From: Craspedostauros australis
Taxonomy: Eukaryota; Bacillariophyta; Bacillariophyceae; Mastogloiales; Achnanthaceae
Length of the DNA: 64,000 nucleotides
Assembly (NCBI GenBank): GCA_026770025.1
Contig: JAMXDE010000012.1
Coordinates: forward strand, 372,001-436,000
Reading direction: 5' to 3'
How positions within the stretch are numbered: the first letter of the stretch is position 1; each line of letters opens with the position of its first letter. The notes under the pieces were generated by a model. The model ran no database searches. It saw nothing but the letters and a program-made list of their open reading frames with translations, and had not been told where the DNA came from. Below, piece after piece: positions 11,401 through 23,275 of this stretch. The translations under genes and the position numbers were made by a program.

Positions 11401-12852
11401 GAAGGAGCCTGAGGTGTTGGATGACAACAGGCCGTTGACGTGGAAGGAGCAGGAGCTGCTCACAGAAACGATCAACGATCTGGATCCCATGCACCAACCA
11501 GGCGTCATTCAGATCATTCGGGAGGCCGCGAATTTGGGCGACGACGAGGATCAGATCGATCTTGGTATCGATCAATTGGACACGGCGACACAGCGCAAGT
11601 TGCTTCGTCATGTTTCAAAGGTACGTGATTGCGCTTGCGTTCAGGAGAAGAAGGATACGGCGAAAGAAAGAACGCGCCGTTGCGTGGTGCGCACGCATGT
11701 TGCACACGAGTTCAGTTTGGGCTGTTTGCTGAATTGCTGTTCTTCGGAGCGTGGTCACACTCTGCCCTATTCTGTTTTGTTGTTGCATCATTCCTTCGAA
11801 TTTGAATTCTGCGCCAATCATGCCGGACTAACATCGGCAATGTTCCTCAACCATATCACGCAATACCCATCAAACACTCATCGACACTCGTCACAAAAAA
11901 TACACTGCCTCCTCTACAGTTCATCAAGCCGCCAAAGCGGAAGCAGACAAAGGCGACGCGCAAATCTGGAGGAGGACGGAAGGGAGCCGGGAAGAAGGGC
12001 GAGAAGGGAGCCACAGCTGCTGCACAGAAGGCGAAGAGCGCGCCAGCACCGGCCCCCGCGCCTGCCCCAGCTCCCGTGCCATCTCCTGAACCTGCCCCAG
12101 CCAAACCGAAGGCTGATCCGGGGTCCTTCTTTGCCTTTGGTGGAAAAGATGACAGCGACTCCGAGTCAGAGGGCGAGATCGACGAGGCCGAAACCAATCA
12201 GGCAGCACCGCCGCCGTCGTCGGCAGTCACTTCTGCGCCTGCAGCAGCAGCCGCTGCGGTTTCAACCGCAGGTTCAAACGGCTCATCCAACCAGAAAAAC
12301 GACAAGGACAAGTCCGAAGGGGGTAGCGGATTCAAGCTCTCCGGTGGTTTCGGAGCATTCCAAGAGGATGATGATGACGACGACGATGACGACGACGATG
12401 ATGGTATGATGGCAGACTGGAACATGTCGAACACGAAGTCTGCCGGTACCGAAAAGAAGGGCGGGGAAGATGACGCCGAATGGCAGCTTGCCAGGCAGAA
12501 GCGCGAAGCGTCGAAGGCCCGCGAAGAAGATAGGAAGAAGCGCGAAGAGAAGCAGAAGGTGGAGGCAGAGCTCGCCAACAAACAGCGCATGGCGGATGCC
12601 GAGCGCAAGGGCGAGGAACTGCGCGCCCAGCGCGTGAAGGAGAAGCAGAAGGAGGCCCGCCTCCGAGAAGAGCAGGAGAAGGAGGCTGAGGATCGTCGCA
12701 AGGCCGCCCGAGAAGCTGCGCGAGCCGAGAGAGACGCCGTGCAACAGACCGTGGATCTCGAAGAGCAGCGCAACATGATGCAGGAATACGAACAAAGCTA
12801 TGTCGACAAGGACCTCGGCGGCGCGAGTCCATCCTCCGACTTTGGCTTTTAG
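8447..12852 (+). CDS. Bromodomain-NET (BET-like) chromatin protein with three N-terminal repeat modules
   Basis: Predicted nuclear acetyl-lysine reader. Exons 8447-11620 and 11920-12852; intron 11621-11919 (299 nt, GTACGT...TACAG, phase 0); 1368 residues. Residues 1-120 are low-complexity. Three related modules follow at about 124-260, 320-455 and 523-651; each ends with a V/I..RxxxF/xF.K.....YNVxGKGxNxxGxFxxxGT-type block. A bromodomain spans about 717-845 (PTYSQVIKEPMDLGTIRKRM; Asn of FQNAITFN at the acetyl-lysine site). A NET/ET domain spans about 995-1058 (LTWKEQELLTETINDLDP). The second exon adds a basic Pro/Ala linker, an acidic Asp run (about 1208-1220) and a charged coiled coil to 1345, like the long tail of plant GTE proteins. 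One bromodomain rather than two also resembles plant GTEs. The modules are not one I can name. Confidence 0.9.
12364..12405 (+). repeat. GAT/GAC microsatellite encoding an Asp run
   Basis: Near-perfect (GAY)n within the second exon of the bromodomain gene, giving an uninterrupted acidic tract of twelve Asp. Likely to vary in length between strains. Confidence 0.75.
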
Positions 12853-13903
12853 GCGCAGAATTGTGGCGCCATCCAATGGGCATACCCAGCAGTGGCAGCA
12901 GTAGGTGACGACGAAGCATGAGAACCGGGGCACAGAATACGTGGGCACCACGAGATGGAGCAGTGGGGAGTTGCATTCTTTTTTTTCTCCGCACTGCTCA
13001 CTTGTCAGATGCACCATTCCGCGTGTCAACTGAGTCATCCAGTCAGACAGTATGCATGCATGCATGCAGGCAAACACATAAGCAGCAGTGATGAACGCTG
13101 ATGATACGGGCGGCATGATTGGCGCTTGATGGCAGCGCTCATTGGGTCCCTTTCTCATGTCAGATGAGGAGGTCGAGGTCGAGGTCGAGGAAGAAGCCTC
13201 GTTGTTTGGGGGGAAGAAGTGTAGTACACAAATTCGCGGATGCGAGAAAACACCGAAAACAATACTAACGACCACGCCGTTTTCGATCCTCGTGTGCTCT
13301 GCCGAATGCTGACCGACCTCGTTGCTCATAGCTTCCCAGCGATTGTATGGTGGGACACCAACTGGGAGCGTCTCCGTGCTCTCTTGACGCTGCGAACTTC
13401 TCTGCTCTGCGCCGTTCGCTGGAATGGAGGGAAGGCGAATGTTCGTGGGAGATTTCGTCTCCTGTTCGTTGTTCGCCCTTGTCGGCGTCAAATTTCAAGA
13501 AAGAGAACAAAATTGCGATTGTTGGCGCGCAAACTTGGATTTGCCGCCACTCCCGTCATTCTTGGTTGACTGTTCTGCGGATGTGGGTGTTGTGGGCAGA
13601 TCTGAATCTGGAGGAACGCAAAGGAGTATCTTCCACTTTCGTTGTGGAAAGGTGGCGCGCACCACAACACGCCAGCTTCGTTTCACTGCCACTGTGCGTG
13701 GTCAAGAGCACTGCGCTCCTCAAATTTCCATACACAACAAGACCACAGTACAAGCACAAAATCGGCAAGGAACGAACTACTCTGAGCAAACGCGTGCTTC
13801 GTTGCTGAAATCTCCTCCACGCGCATCGACGAAGGCGCACTTCCCATCCACACGTCCATACATCGCCAAGCGCATCGCCAAGCACACCCAACAAAACGGA
13901 GCC
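12853..13903. other. Intergenic region before the coiled-coil gene
   Basis: About 1.05 kb. It holds a (CATG)n run near 13052-13068 and a (GAGGTC)n run at about 13168-13192. From 13424 to 13903 the plus strand stays open in frame with the next gene, but that stretch has no coding character I trust, and the C/A-rich part (about 13730-13903) looks like a leader. Confidence 0.5.
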
Positions 13904-16082
13904 ATGTTCCGTTGGAAGAAAAACGAAGGATCGGCGCCAAGACGTGGCCAGCCAACACCAAGATCCACCACCATTTCCACGTCGGCATCTTCCTCCGCGC
14001 GCATACGTGAGCAAGCATCCGCAACAGCAGCTGCGCCGGCATCAGAACCAGCTCCTCGATCATCAAGCGAATCCGCCTTCGTGGACCCTTTCTTGCTCGA
14101 CTTTGGCACTTCCGTGAACGTCCACGATGAATTGCGCCACAGCATTCGAGCGGAGATCGCGGAGCTGGATCAGCGGCTCAAGGATGGCCAGACGGCATTC
14201 CAGCAAGAAACCAAGCAGGAATCGTTGCTCCGCGCGGATCTCGTCCACGCCAAGCGAGAACTGCGGGATATCTGCCAGCAGTCGAGCGCGGCGTTGGAAA
14301 CGACGAACGTGCACAAGGTATTCACCGTCCGCTTTCAGCAGTCTCTTCAAGACGACGTCTTGGCCGCCCGCAATCCTGCGACTCTCGCACATGACCCATC
14401 TCCCACTAGTCGAGGCCCAGCCGCTGAGCAGCAAGAAACAATGGCAAGCTCGCCCAGTTCTCGTAGCAACGACGTGGCTTCGACACAGCCCTTCCTCGAT
14501 GATGAACCTTGCCGCTCCAACCACATCAAGGCACGCAGAAACTCCAAGGCGGAGATGCGCCAAGAACTGGACAAGTTGAAGGCATCCATCATCACGCTCA
14601 CAGAGGAAATTCAAAAGTCGAGACGCCAGGATCAGGAGATGGAGGACGGCCTCCGTGGTATCCTGAATCGCATGCAACAGGACAACCTGTGTGGAACCAA
14701 ACGCGATCTGCGGACGCATCTAACCGATCAGGTCGAACAGATTCGCAAGGAGATCCGACGATCCAAGGCTTCGGAAGCTAGCATGGAACAGGCCAAGCAA
14801 CGTGCGGTGGCATGCGAAGCCGAGCTCTCGCGGTTGGTAAGTTGTGCGCGTGCCTGGTTTTGTGTTCTGCATGGTTGTGCCTCGGAGTGCAGCAATGTAG
14901 CAGCATCTCATGATCTTCACGGTACTTCATGCCACTCCACTTGGTTTGGTTTGGCTTTGCTGCACGTTTCCTGCCATCGTGGGCATGTCGCTTCCCAACA
15001 CCTCTCTGAGATGCATGACAACATACCATCTTCACGACACACTCGACGCACATCCAACTCAACATAACACATTCCACCTTGATGGCACCCTACTCTCTAC
15101 ACTTTTTCCATATTCATTGCATTTGGCGCAGAGAGCTCACTGGGATGAAGCCAAAGATGAAAATGTCCGCCAAGCATCGAAGACGCAGGCCGCACTCGAC
15201 GAAGCCAGCAGCCGCAGAGACGCGTCCCTCGCAACTGAACAAGCAGGCAAGGCTGGCCTTGATCAGTACCGATCCAACCTCCGACGATTGCTCGCCGACT
15301 GCGACCACGCCGAAGAATTGGTCATGAAATGCAAGAAGATTGGGCAAGACTTCCAGGACAGAATCAACTCGACGGACCTGCTGCGACAGGAGATTGAGGC
15401 GAAAGAAGCCGAGCGAGCGGTTTGCGAGAAGGTCGAGGAGGAGGCGCGAACGCTCCTTCGAGCTGAGCGACAAACGTCGGAGTGTCTGGAGGAAGCGAAG
15501 CAACAGAATGACACTCAGGCAGCAATCGTCGAAGCTTCGAAGGCTGAGATGCAGAAGCATCTCGTGCGAGAGAAGCAGCTGTCGTCGGCCGTGGAAGAGA
15601 TCAACCAGGCCACGCAAGCACAGCAATCCGACTTCCACGCACGCAAGGAGCAGCTCGAGCGTGAGCGCGAAGCTGTGGTATCCTCTTTGGCCCAGCTGGA
15701 CCGTGAACACGAGGCGGTGAACCGACAACGCCAAGACTTCGCGAAGGAATGCGACGCAAGCCGTCAGAAGCTGGATGAATCGATTGCCGACATCAAACGG
15801 CAGATCCAAGCCGAGGACGAAACAAGACAGCGCCAGCAACGCGAAATACAGCAACTTGAATCATCATTGAACACAAAGCAAACGAAGGCGTTCAGCGATA
15901 TGGCCGATGCCACCAGCATCTCCATTCAGGCAATCGATGCCGAAGTGGCGACAGCGCAGAAGATGGTCCGTTTCCTGCAGAAGCTGGATGCTCCGGAACG
16001 TGGGATCATCGAGGAATGCTTCAAGGGAGGCAAGCTTGCCGTGGATGATCTCTTCGTGCTTGGCGCTGAGCCAGCCAAATGA
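13904..16082 (+). CDS. Orphan coiled-coil protein, two exons
   Basis: Unrecognised protein. Exons 13904-14836 and 15132-16082; intron 14837-15131 (295 nt, GTAAGT...CGCAG, phase 0); 627 residues. The start ATG has the context GGAGCCATGT and follows a C/A-rich leader. The frame is open a further 160 codons upstream to an ATG at 13424, so a longer N terminus cannot be excluded. Residues 1-65 are Ser/Ala/Thr/Arg-rich and low complexity. The rest is nearly all heptad-like coiled coil (for example HSIRAEIAELDQRLKDGQ; LEREREAVVSSLAQLDREHE), broken by a Ser/Pro-rich linker near 155-205. The last 50 residues (MVRFLQKLDAPERGIIEECF) look globular. There is no membrane segment or catalytic motif. It could be a cytoskeletal, centrosomal or flagellar/kinetochore scaffold, but nothing shows which. 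Confidence 0.75.
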
Positions 16083-17959
16083 AACGATTGCAGATGCAGC
16101 TTCTCGATGCAGAGCATGCTTGTACTCGGAGATCAGGGGAGTCAGACAAGCGATAGATGAAGGTTGTTGTGAGTGAATACCTGGCACCATGAGGAGGCAC
16201 TCGGAATCACGTTCAATGGCATTCGACGACATCTATTATACTCCTCTTCTCGACTCTGCCCTGCATCATAGAATACTATTCTAGAATACCATACATGCGT
16301 GCCACTCCTGCATACTCCTTGAGCATGATTCAAATAAGTGAAGAGTAGAGCGGAGTGGAGCAAAGTATTATATGAGTCGCATTATACAGTCCTATCCCTT
16401 TCCGACCAGGGCTTGGCGCCTGTATCATGGGCGATAAATTGACGCTAGGTATTTTTGAACGCATTCGCAAACCAAGGGTTCACATAAAGACTAAATGTGT
16501 ACCTAAACTATGGTACTGGCGTTATCGTGTCAGTTCACTGAATTCTGTTTCGGGACTGCAAGAACAAATTACTCACGAGTACTCGTCGCAAGAATTATGA
16601 GACAATGGCAGTACGATCTCTAGAAGTGCACATAGATGCAGCAGGTTGGATTCTTGGAAGGATCCAGAATCCGTAACAAAAAGATGTTCCCACTCCTCTG
16701 GCGTTCGGATCGAAAGTCCGAATGTCTGATTTTGCAACTTCAATCGCCCAATTTTTTGGCCATGGTTGGTCGTAAAGAGACAATTTGCTCTTGTGGGAGC
16801 TCATGTCAGTACGCAGGAGCACCGTACAATCACGACAACTTTCGGCCAACGAAAGTGGGAGGTGAATTTCGTCGACTGAAGAACAACAGCCAAAAAGTGG
16901 GGGTGCAAAGTCGTCGCCCCTTCATTTTTTCTGTTGATTTGGATTTCTGCAATGCCAACCAGTACAAATAAAGTATGCAAGCATGAATATAATTCAAACG
17001 CTCAACCGAAACAAAACGCACGGTCGCCAGGCTTGTTTCTTCAGAAGTTTCGCTCCGTCACCCCAACGGATTGAATTCTGATGTCGTCATGTTACAGCAA
17101 TTAAGAATCATCTTTTAGTCGCCAGTTTTGTCGGGGTGAAAAGTTACGTGAACATCTGATGGTTGGATCCTTCTTTGGACCACGCTCGTCCCAATGTTCC
17201 CGTGAAGCGTGCAACAACCACGCTGTGCTTGGAGGCGTCAACGCCAGCATTGGTGCCATCTCCGTCGTCACCAGGAGGCAAGACCAACAACTGAAGAATT
17301 TACAGAAGCGGAAAAGACAACACCACCTCTTCCACCCACCATCCGCCATCGACCATCCCAACCAGAAACATTGTCGATCACAACCAGACATATTGTCGAT
17401 CACAACAACAGCGAGCAACCACAACTATCGCAACGACGGAACATTGAGAACCTCCTGAACTCTTCAGCAGTTGAACATCGCGTCCCCGTCTCCGTGTCTT
17501 CGCACAACCGCTTGTATCTCTCCGTCTCTCGCTGACTGCCGGCGAAGGGATCTTGAAACAATTCGGCAGAAGAAAGCCATCGCACTTTTGCACTCACAAT
17601 CGGAACACAGGCAAACAATCTCAACTCACAAACGCAAGTGCAAGCACGAGAACAAGTACTCTGCGACGCACACCCTCAGAAACACCATCCAACCATTGCG
17701 CTATACGGACTGCGCCTCACGCACGGAATTCCGTCCTAACAGCCGCAACGGACAAGCAGGCATTGACGCAATTCATTACCTTCGCAGCCACATTTGTGTG
17801 ACACTTGTCAACAAGAGCAGTCAGTTCAGCACGTCGAAGCTCTGATCATTTGAAGCAATTGAGACAGCGCGAGGTTGACATTATCTTCCTCCACGAAACG
17901 AAAGCTGACAGCTGACCTTGAACCGGTCGGAAGATAGGCAGCCTACCCTCTTATCCAAA
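16083..17959. other. Intergenic region and long leader of the MFS gene
   Basis: 1.9 kb. The first 300 bases are AT-richer 3' flank (a run of TAGAATAC/ATTATA words) with a palindromic CGAGTACTCG at 16576-16585. A perfect 6-bp hairpin (TTCGGA...TCCGAA) is near 16705, followed by an AATTTTTTGG word near 16750; no snRNA core sequence was recognised. From about 17210 the plus strand is C/A-rich and probably transcribed leader of the next gene. No gene is supported. Confidence 0.45.
17361..17404 (+). repeat. 22-nt tandem duplication in the MFS gene leader
   Basis: Two adjacent 22-nt copies (17361-17382 and 17383-17404) differ at a few positions; both contain TTGTCGATCACAAC or its core. It lies in the C/A-rich region about 560 bases before the start codon. 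Confidence 0.75.
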
Positions 17960-19910
17960 ATGGCCTCACCAACTTCCCCGCCGGGAGATGAGCCGCGGCG
18001 CCCGGACCCTGATGCCATGAGCGAGGGACACATGATGATCGACGAGCCCGAACCGACACCATACTACGCCATGGAGACAGGCGGTCAGCCGGGGGACAAT
18101 GAATCAGACGGCATAGAGAACTTTGAGAACATGTCGATGGCAGAATCTATCGTCAGTTCCGTCATGACGGCGGACGGCATCCACGACACGACGGGCTTCA
18201 CCGTCGTCTGCTTGATCATCCTGGTAGGGGATATGTCTCGCGGCATCTTCTTCCCATCTTTGTGGCCGCTAGTGGCCGCCGTGGGTGGTACGACGATTTC
18301 ATTGGGATACTGCGTCGCTGCCTTCTCCCTTGGCCGCATCCTCGTCAGTCCAATCTACGGCCACTGGAGCGTCACCTACGGCTACAGCAAGACGCTGATG
18401 TTTGCAACGGCCTGCCTTCTCATCGGATCCTTGGCCTATGGGCAATGTCAAAACGTGGGGAGGATAGAATTCCTCGTCGTCGCGCAGACCTTGCTGGGAA
18501 TTGGTTCCGGAACGCTCGGCGTTTCGCGTGCCTTTGTGGCAGAGGTCACGGCGCAGAGAAACCGCACTACCTACATTGCTTGGATCACAGCCGTGCAGTA
18601 CGCTGGCTTCACGGTCACGCCATTCATCGGGGCGTTGTTCAACAGCATCTTCCTCAACAAGGAGTACAAGTTCGGGTGAGTACAGCGATGTGATGTGACG
18701 CGAAGCTGCGCGATTGTTGCTTCCATTGGGTTATTTTGCCTTGTCCAGATAGCATATGCGATCCTGCATCCATGCAGCCATCGTCTCATCTGACATCCCT
18801 TGTTCCATCTGCGTCGCTCAATCCACTCTAACGTTGTTCCTCTTCCTTTCCCAACCGTCATTGCCATTGCCGTTGCCATTGGCATACTCTTATTGTATTC
18901 AATACAATTCAATTTCTGCTGCATTGAATTCGACGACATGCAGAATCTTCCGGCTGAACATGTTCACAGCACCAGCCTACTTCCTTACACTGTGCATCGT
19001 GTGCGTCATGATCATGCTGCAAACATTCTTCAGAGATCGTCAGAGGATGCAAAAGAGCAAGAAGATTTCGGCCAGACGTGCCATGATCGAAGATTATGGC
19101 AATGCAATGACGTCCATTGGTCTCTCCATGTACGATTGCTGCATCCTGGGCTGCATGTTGCTCAATATTAGCACGAAGGGATCCATCAGCAGTTTCGAGA
19201 CGCTGGGCATCTCCCTGGCCATGTCCAGCTTTGGCATGTCGCCCACCAAAGCGGGACTGGTCGTCGGCACCTGCGGCTCGCTCGGAGTCGTCGTTTTGCT
19301 CTCCATGGGACACCTATCAAGACAATTCAGCGACGTCCAACTCATCTGCGGAGGCATGCTCGTCATGGCCGCCGGCATCGGCAGTCTGCACATGCTGCAG
19401 CAGGATGCCGACAACGCCGATTGGAGATGGTGGTTCGCCATCTGTTGCATCTACTCCGTCGGATACCCCGTGGGTCACACGGCCGTCATCGGTCTCTTCT
19501 CCAAAAGTACGTCACATTGCACAGACACAGTTTGGCATGGCATGGACTGTGTTGGCTTGTCTCGGCTTGCTGTTGCAAGATTTGCGCTTCTTGTGCGAGT
19601 ATCCGAAAGGCTCACCCTTCTTGAATCATCCATCATCATCCAACCTTGTTTTTTATATTATCCTCATCTCCACCACCACAACAATGACGATAACACGATG
19701 ACAGTCGTCGGAAGAAGACCACAAGGCGTCCTGATGGGATGGTTTTCATCAGCGGGATCATTGGCCAGAATCACATTCCCCATCATGTCAGGCTACGTCG
19801 TTGGCTTCTTCGGACCCTCGACGTTGTTCACCATCTTGATCATCATCCTGTGCATCTCCACCAGCTTCGTGATCGGTGCAAAATCGTCGCTGCACACGCT
19901 TTCGCGGTAA
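17960..19910 (+). CDS. MFSD8/CLN7-like major facilitator transporter, three exons
   Basis: Polytopic membrane transporter of the major facilitator superfamily. Exons 17960-18675, 18944-19506 and 19705-19910; introns of 268 nt (GTGAGT...GCAG, phase 2) and 198 nt (GTACGT...ACAG, phase 1); 494 residues. The ATG has the context CCAAAATGG. A hydrophilic acidic N terminus (1-85) precedes about 12 membrane segments. Family signatures are FFPSLWPLV then SLGRILVSPIYGHWS (loop 2-3 motif), GIGSGTLGVSRAFVAEVT (segment 4-5 region) and, after the last splice, VGRRPQGVLMGWFSSAGS (CLN7 proteins have a close PQGVYMGW block). CLN7/MFSD8 acts in lysosomal membranes, where it is reported as a chloride channel/transporter; a vacuolar location here is inference. 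The neighbour downstream, in the same orientation, is another vacuolar-type transporter. Confidence 0.88.
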
Positions 19911-20818
19911 TAGCACCGTACCTCACGATGCATACTCGCCGAGGCACTCCATTCACTCATTCGCTGCTCTGCCAAACGCGGAGGTGGAACCATCAGAGAC
20001 AGTGTCCAAAGAGTGACTGCCTCTCATCTCGCAGTTTCTGTTCAGCCACTGGATCCCATCTCGCGATACCAAGACACGACGAATACACGAACACACCACC
20101 ACGACAGCATTGGGAGACTTGTTCCAACAACGCTTCTCTCCTCGTACCCACAACACTGTATATCATTCTAATCTATAATAATTTAGTCGCACTCCTATTC
20201 ATGCATACCAACCACTGTGCGCGTGCTTTGGAAGTGGAGGTGGAGCGCTCTCTGGATGCTTTGGCCTGTACACTGATTGTCCCTTATGTATGTTGTGATG
20301 CAAGCTCGATCGTATCTTTCATTGTGGTGTGCTTGTCTCCATGAACTTGTCGCAACAACTACATTCGTTGGAAGGCTAGGGGTCACAGTGACGAATCTGT
20401 GGAAACGTTGACAACTCTGGAGAAACAGCACGACTGGCGATTTGTGGTTGTGTGACCTGTTTGCGTGTTGTTGTCACAAGAAAGCAACACACGCACACTC
20501 CCATTGTGCAGTCGTATCTCTGGTGCCCCAGCCTCCATACCTACTTGGCCATCCTTGTCGTAATCATTGCGAAGTATAACAGGAGAAGCCCAAGCACAAG
20601 CACTCGAAGATTCCATACTTGCTCGCACACCAGAACAATCATCTGCGCGTCGATCTCACACAGTGCGATCTCAGCTTGGCGCGCTGTGCGCTCATCACAA
20701 CCGAATCAAGCCAAACCAAATCAAATCAAATCAAAAGAACGAAACATAACACAACATAGCAGAGCAGAGCAAGAATCGCACAGAACAACAAAGGTCCGTT
20801 GGTTGACACGCAAGCACC
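19911..20818. other. Intergenic region between the two transporters
   Basis: 908 bases. 3' flank of the MFS gene (AT-rich near 20160-20195) passes into a leader from about 20680, with a (CAAAT)n stretch at 20711-20735. No gene is supported. Confidence 0.5.
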
Positions 20819-23275
20819 ATGTTGCGAAGGGAGATGCAGAAGGCTGCTGATGCTGCTGAAACGGACCACCAGAACGCTTTTGAATCGGCCTCGCAACAAG
20901 CGGCACCGGCCACCAACGAGGGTGAAGGACGCTCCCTTTCGGGGGATGCCTCGACCTCTCGTCAGGGTGAATTTGGTCGAGGCTTCGGTGAGGAGTCCGC
21001 GGGGGAGAGGACCAGTCTGCTTGGCGCAATTGCCAATGGGACTCCTGCGTATGCAGCTCAAAACGACGCACGAACGCAAACACGAACGCAGACGCAGACG
21101 CAGACGCAGACGCACAACTACAAGTCAATCGCTGGATTGCAGAAATTCACAACTGCCAGTGATGCACGTGAGGATGCAAATGTGAAGGCCGGTGAAGACA
21201 TCGATCAGGACAGTGATCAGAACGCCTCGTTCGATGGAAGTTCCGTGGGATCTTCCTCTTCTGATTCGGACAGCGATGGAAGCCTGGACGCTCATGCCCA
21301 GAGGCGGCCAACGACCTTCTTGCGATGTTGCGGCACAGTCAAGCGATTCTTCCTGCTCATCGCGGACGTCGACAATTTGTGGGATTCGCCGCAGGTCTCC
21401 GGTCCGCAGCAGCGGCGACATCGCATCATCGTGTGGTTTTGGTTCATCGCCCTATCCACATCGTACACGTCCGAGCGGTCCTCGTTCAAGGTCCTCGTGG
21501 ATTGGTCTGGTCCCTACCGCTTGCTGGCCGCACAGATGGTGCCGTTCTTCCACGCTCTCCTGCTCGCGGTGCAGATCATCGTATCGAGCATCATTCGCAA
21601 GGAGAGTCCCTTCCAGCCCCTGGGAATCCCGGTCATGGACGTTGGATGTGAGTTGTACAGCATCGTGTGACTTGACTTGGCCTGACTTGTCTTGAGTTCC
21701 GTTGAATACAATACTCGTACATTACAAATTCATTTTCGTTCATTCCTTCGCTCTCTTTGGGCTTCCACACTTGAAGAAACTTGAATACACTTGAATTCCT
21801 CAACCACCGCCGCTATCCTCCTTCCTTTCGTCTCCTTCCCTCTTCGGTGGCGTGCATCCAAACCAAACCTGACGGTGCAACTTCGATCATTCGACACCTG
21901 ACGGATGCTACTCGACCACGAGTACTCTGATGCTCCAATTTCCGATTTCATGATGTGCCGCCCCCTCGCAATCACCGACAATGCGACTTCAGTAATGGCG
22001 CTGCTGGACACGGTCCATATCCTGATGGTGTTCCTCAGCGGCATACACGTCCCGCCCACTCTCACTGTTATCCTGGCCCAGTTCGTCTTGCCGCTCTCGG
22101 TGTTCCTGGAGCATTACGTCTATCCAGTCATCCCAGATGTATCCGACGAGGAGCAGATGCTCATGATTCAATCTGAAACGATGGCATCCGGCACGGATGC
22201 GCATGGCTACGACCGCGAGCAAGACGATCAACAAGGATCTGGGGCATTTGCTGGGGTTGGAGGTGACTCGGAGTACGATGATATGTGGGGCAACTCAAAC
22301 ACGGCTCCCCAACGACAGATGCCACAGCAATCACAGCAACCGCAATTCCAACACCAATCACATCGCTATGTGGACGAGACGATTCTCCTCAGCCACAGCA
22401 GCGCACCGCGTCTTGCAACAGAACACGTGATCGGATCCGTCATCTTGTGCCTTGCGGTTTTGCTGGCTTTATGCCCAGCCATATATTCTCTCGCGGATCC
22501 CGAATTCTTCGTCTATGCGGATGCCATCCCTATGAGGACGTCATGGAACACGATACTCTTCGTTCTGAGCTGCATTCCAGCTGCGGCTTCGCAGCTCTAC
22601 AAAGAGCGCACCTTCCTCCGTCACAAGCAACCAGTCCAGCCCGCAAACCTCAATTTCATCCTCTCGCTCTTGCAATTCATCTTTGCGTCGCTGATTGCGC
22701 CGATGGCATTTCCATTGCAGGGGCTGGGAGCCGGAAAGGGCTGGGAGACGCTGTACCCCGCCATGGAGTACAGCCAAAATGTTGCAGAAGGGATGGATTG
22801 CTTCCTACGACAAACTGCCCACAACGTCACAACCACCATCGCCAGCGCTGCTGTCAGCGCGGCGAATGATGTCGCCGCTGCCAGCACAGATGGTGGCGAT
22901 GACGATGGCATCGACGTCAATGATGAGCTGTACAAGGAAGAGGCCAACTGTTCATTCATCATCTTACTGGTGATATGGTATGCGCTGTCGGTAACGTCAG
23001 TGGGAGTTGCCGTCGACAAGCTCGTGAATGCAGGGGCCGTGAAGTTGCTGTACAGAGGAATCTCGGCAGCAGTGATCGTCTCCGTCCTTTGCTTGTACAC
23101 GTACGATATGCACACGCCGGATTACAAATACGGTCCGGCCATCGATGGCCTGCACCTCCTATGCTTGATTCTCTTGGTGCTGGGGTCCGAAGTGTACCAC
23201 CGCGTCCGCATGCCATCGGGTTCATTCGAAACGGTATACCCCGACGTCAACGTCCTTTACGATGACGAGGAGTGA
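20819..23275 (+). CDS. Chloroquine-resistance-transporter-like (CRT-like) membrane protein, two exons
   Basis: Drug/metabolite transporter superfamily member of the CRT-like family, which in plants (CLT) moves thiols/glutathione at the plastid and in apicomplexans moves peptides at the digestive vacuole. Exons 20819-21647 and 21993-23275; intron 345 nt (GTGAGT...TTCAG, phase 1); 703 residues. The N-terminal 200 residues are cytosolic, with a Gln/Thr repeat and Ser/Asp-rich segment. Membrane segments start near 205 (RIIVWFWFIALSTSYTSERS). Signatures are FKVLVDWSGPYRLLAAQMV, then MALLDTVHILMVFLSGIHVPP immediately after the splice and VILAQFVLPLSVFLEH; later SQLYKERTF and FILSLLQFIFASLIAPMAFP. 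Two unusual insertions interrupt it: a Gln/His/Asp-rich loop (about 365-435) and an Ala/Asp-rich loop (about 550-590). It has no clear plastid presequence. Confidence 0.82.
21080..21114 (+). repeat. CGCAGA repeat encoding Gln-Thr repeats
   Basis: Hexanucleotide run in the first exon of the CRT-like gene giving alternating Thr-Gln in the cytosolic N terminus. Confidence 0.7.

Noticed and set aside
12283..13491. 402-codon minus-strand open frame
   Set aside because: Mostly antisense to the charged tail of the bromodomain gene; runs of Leu/Val are the complement of acidic and Lys/Glu codons.
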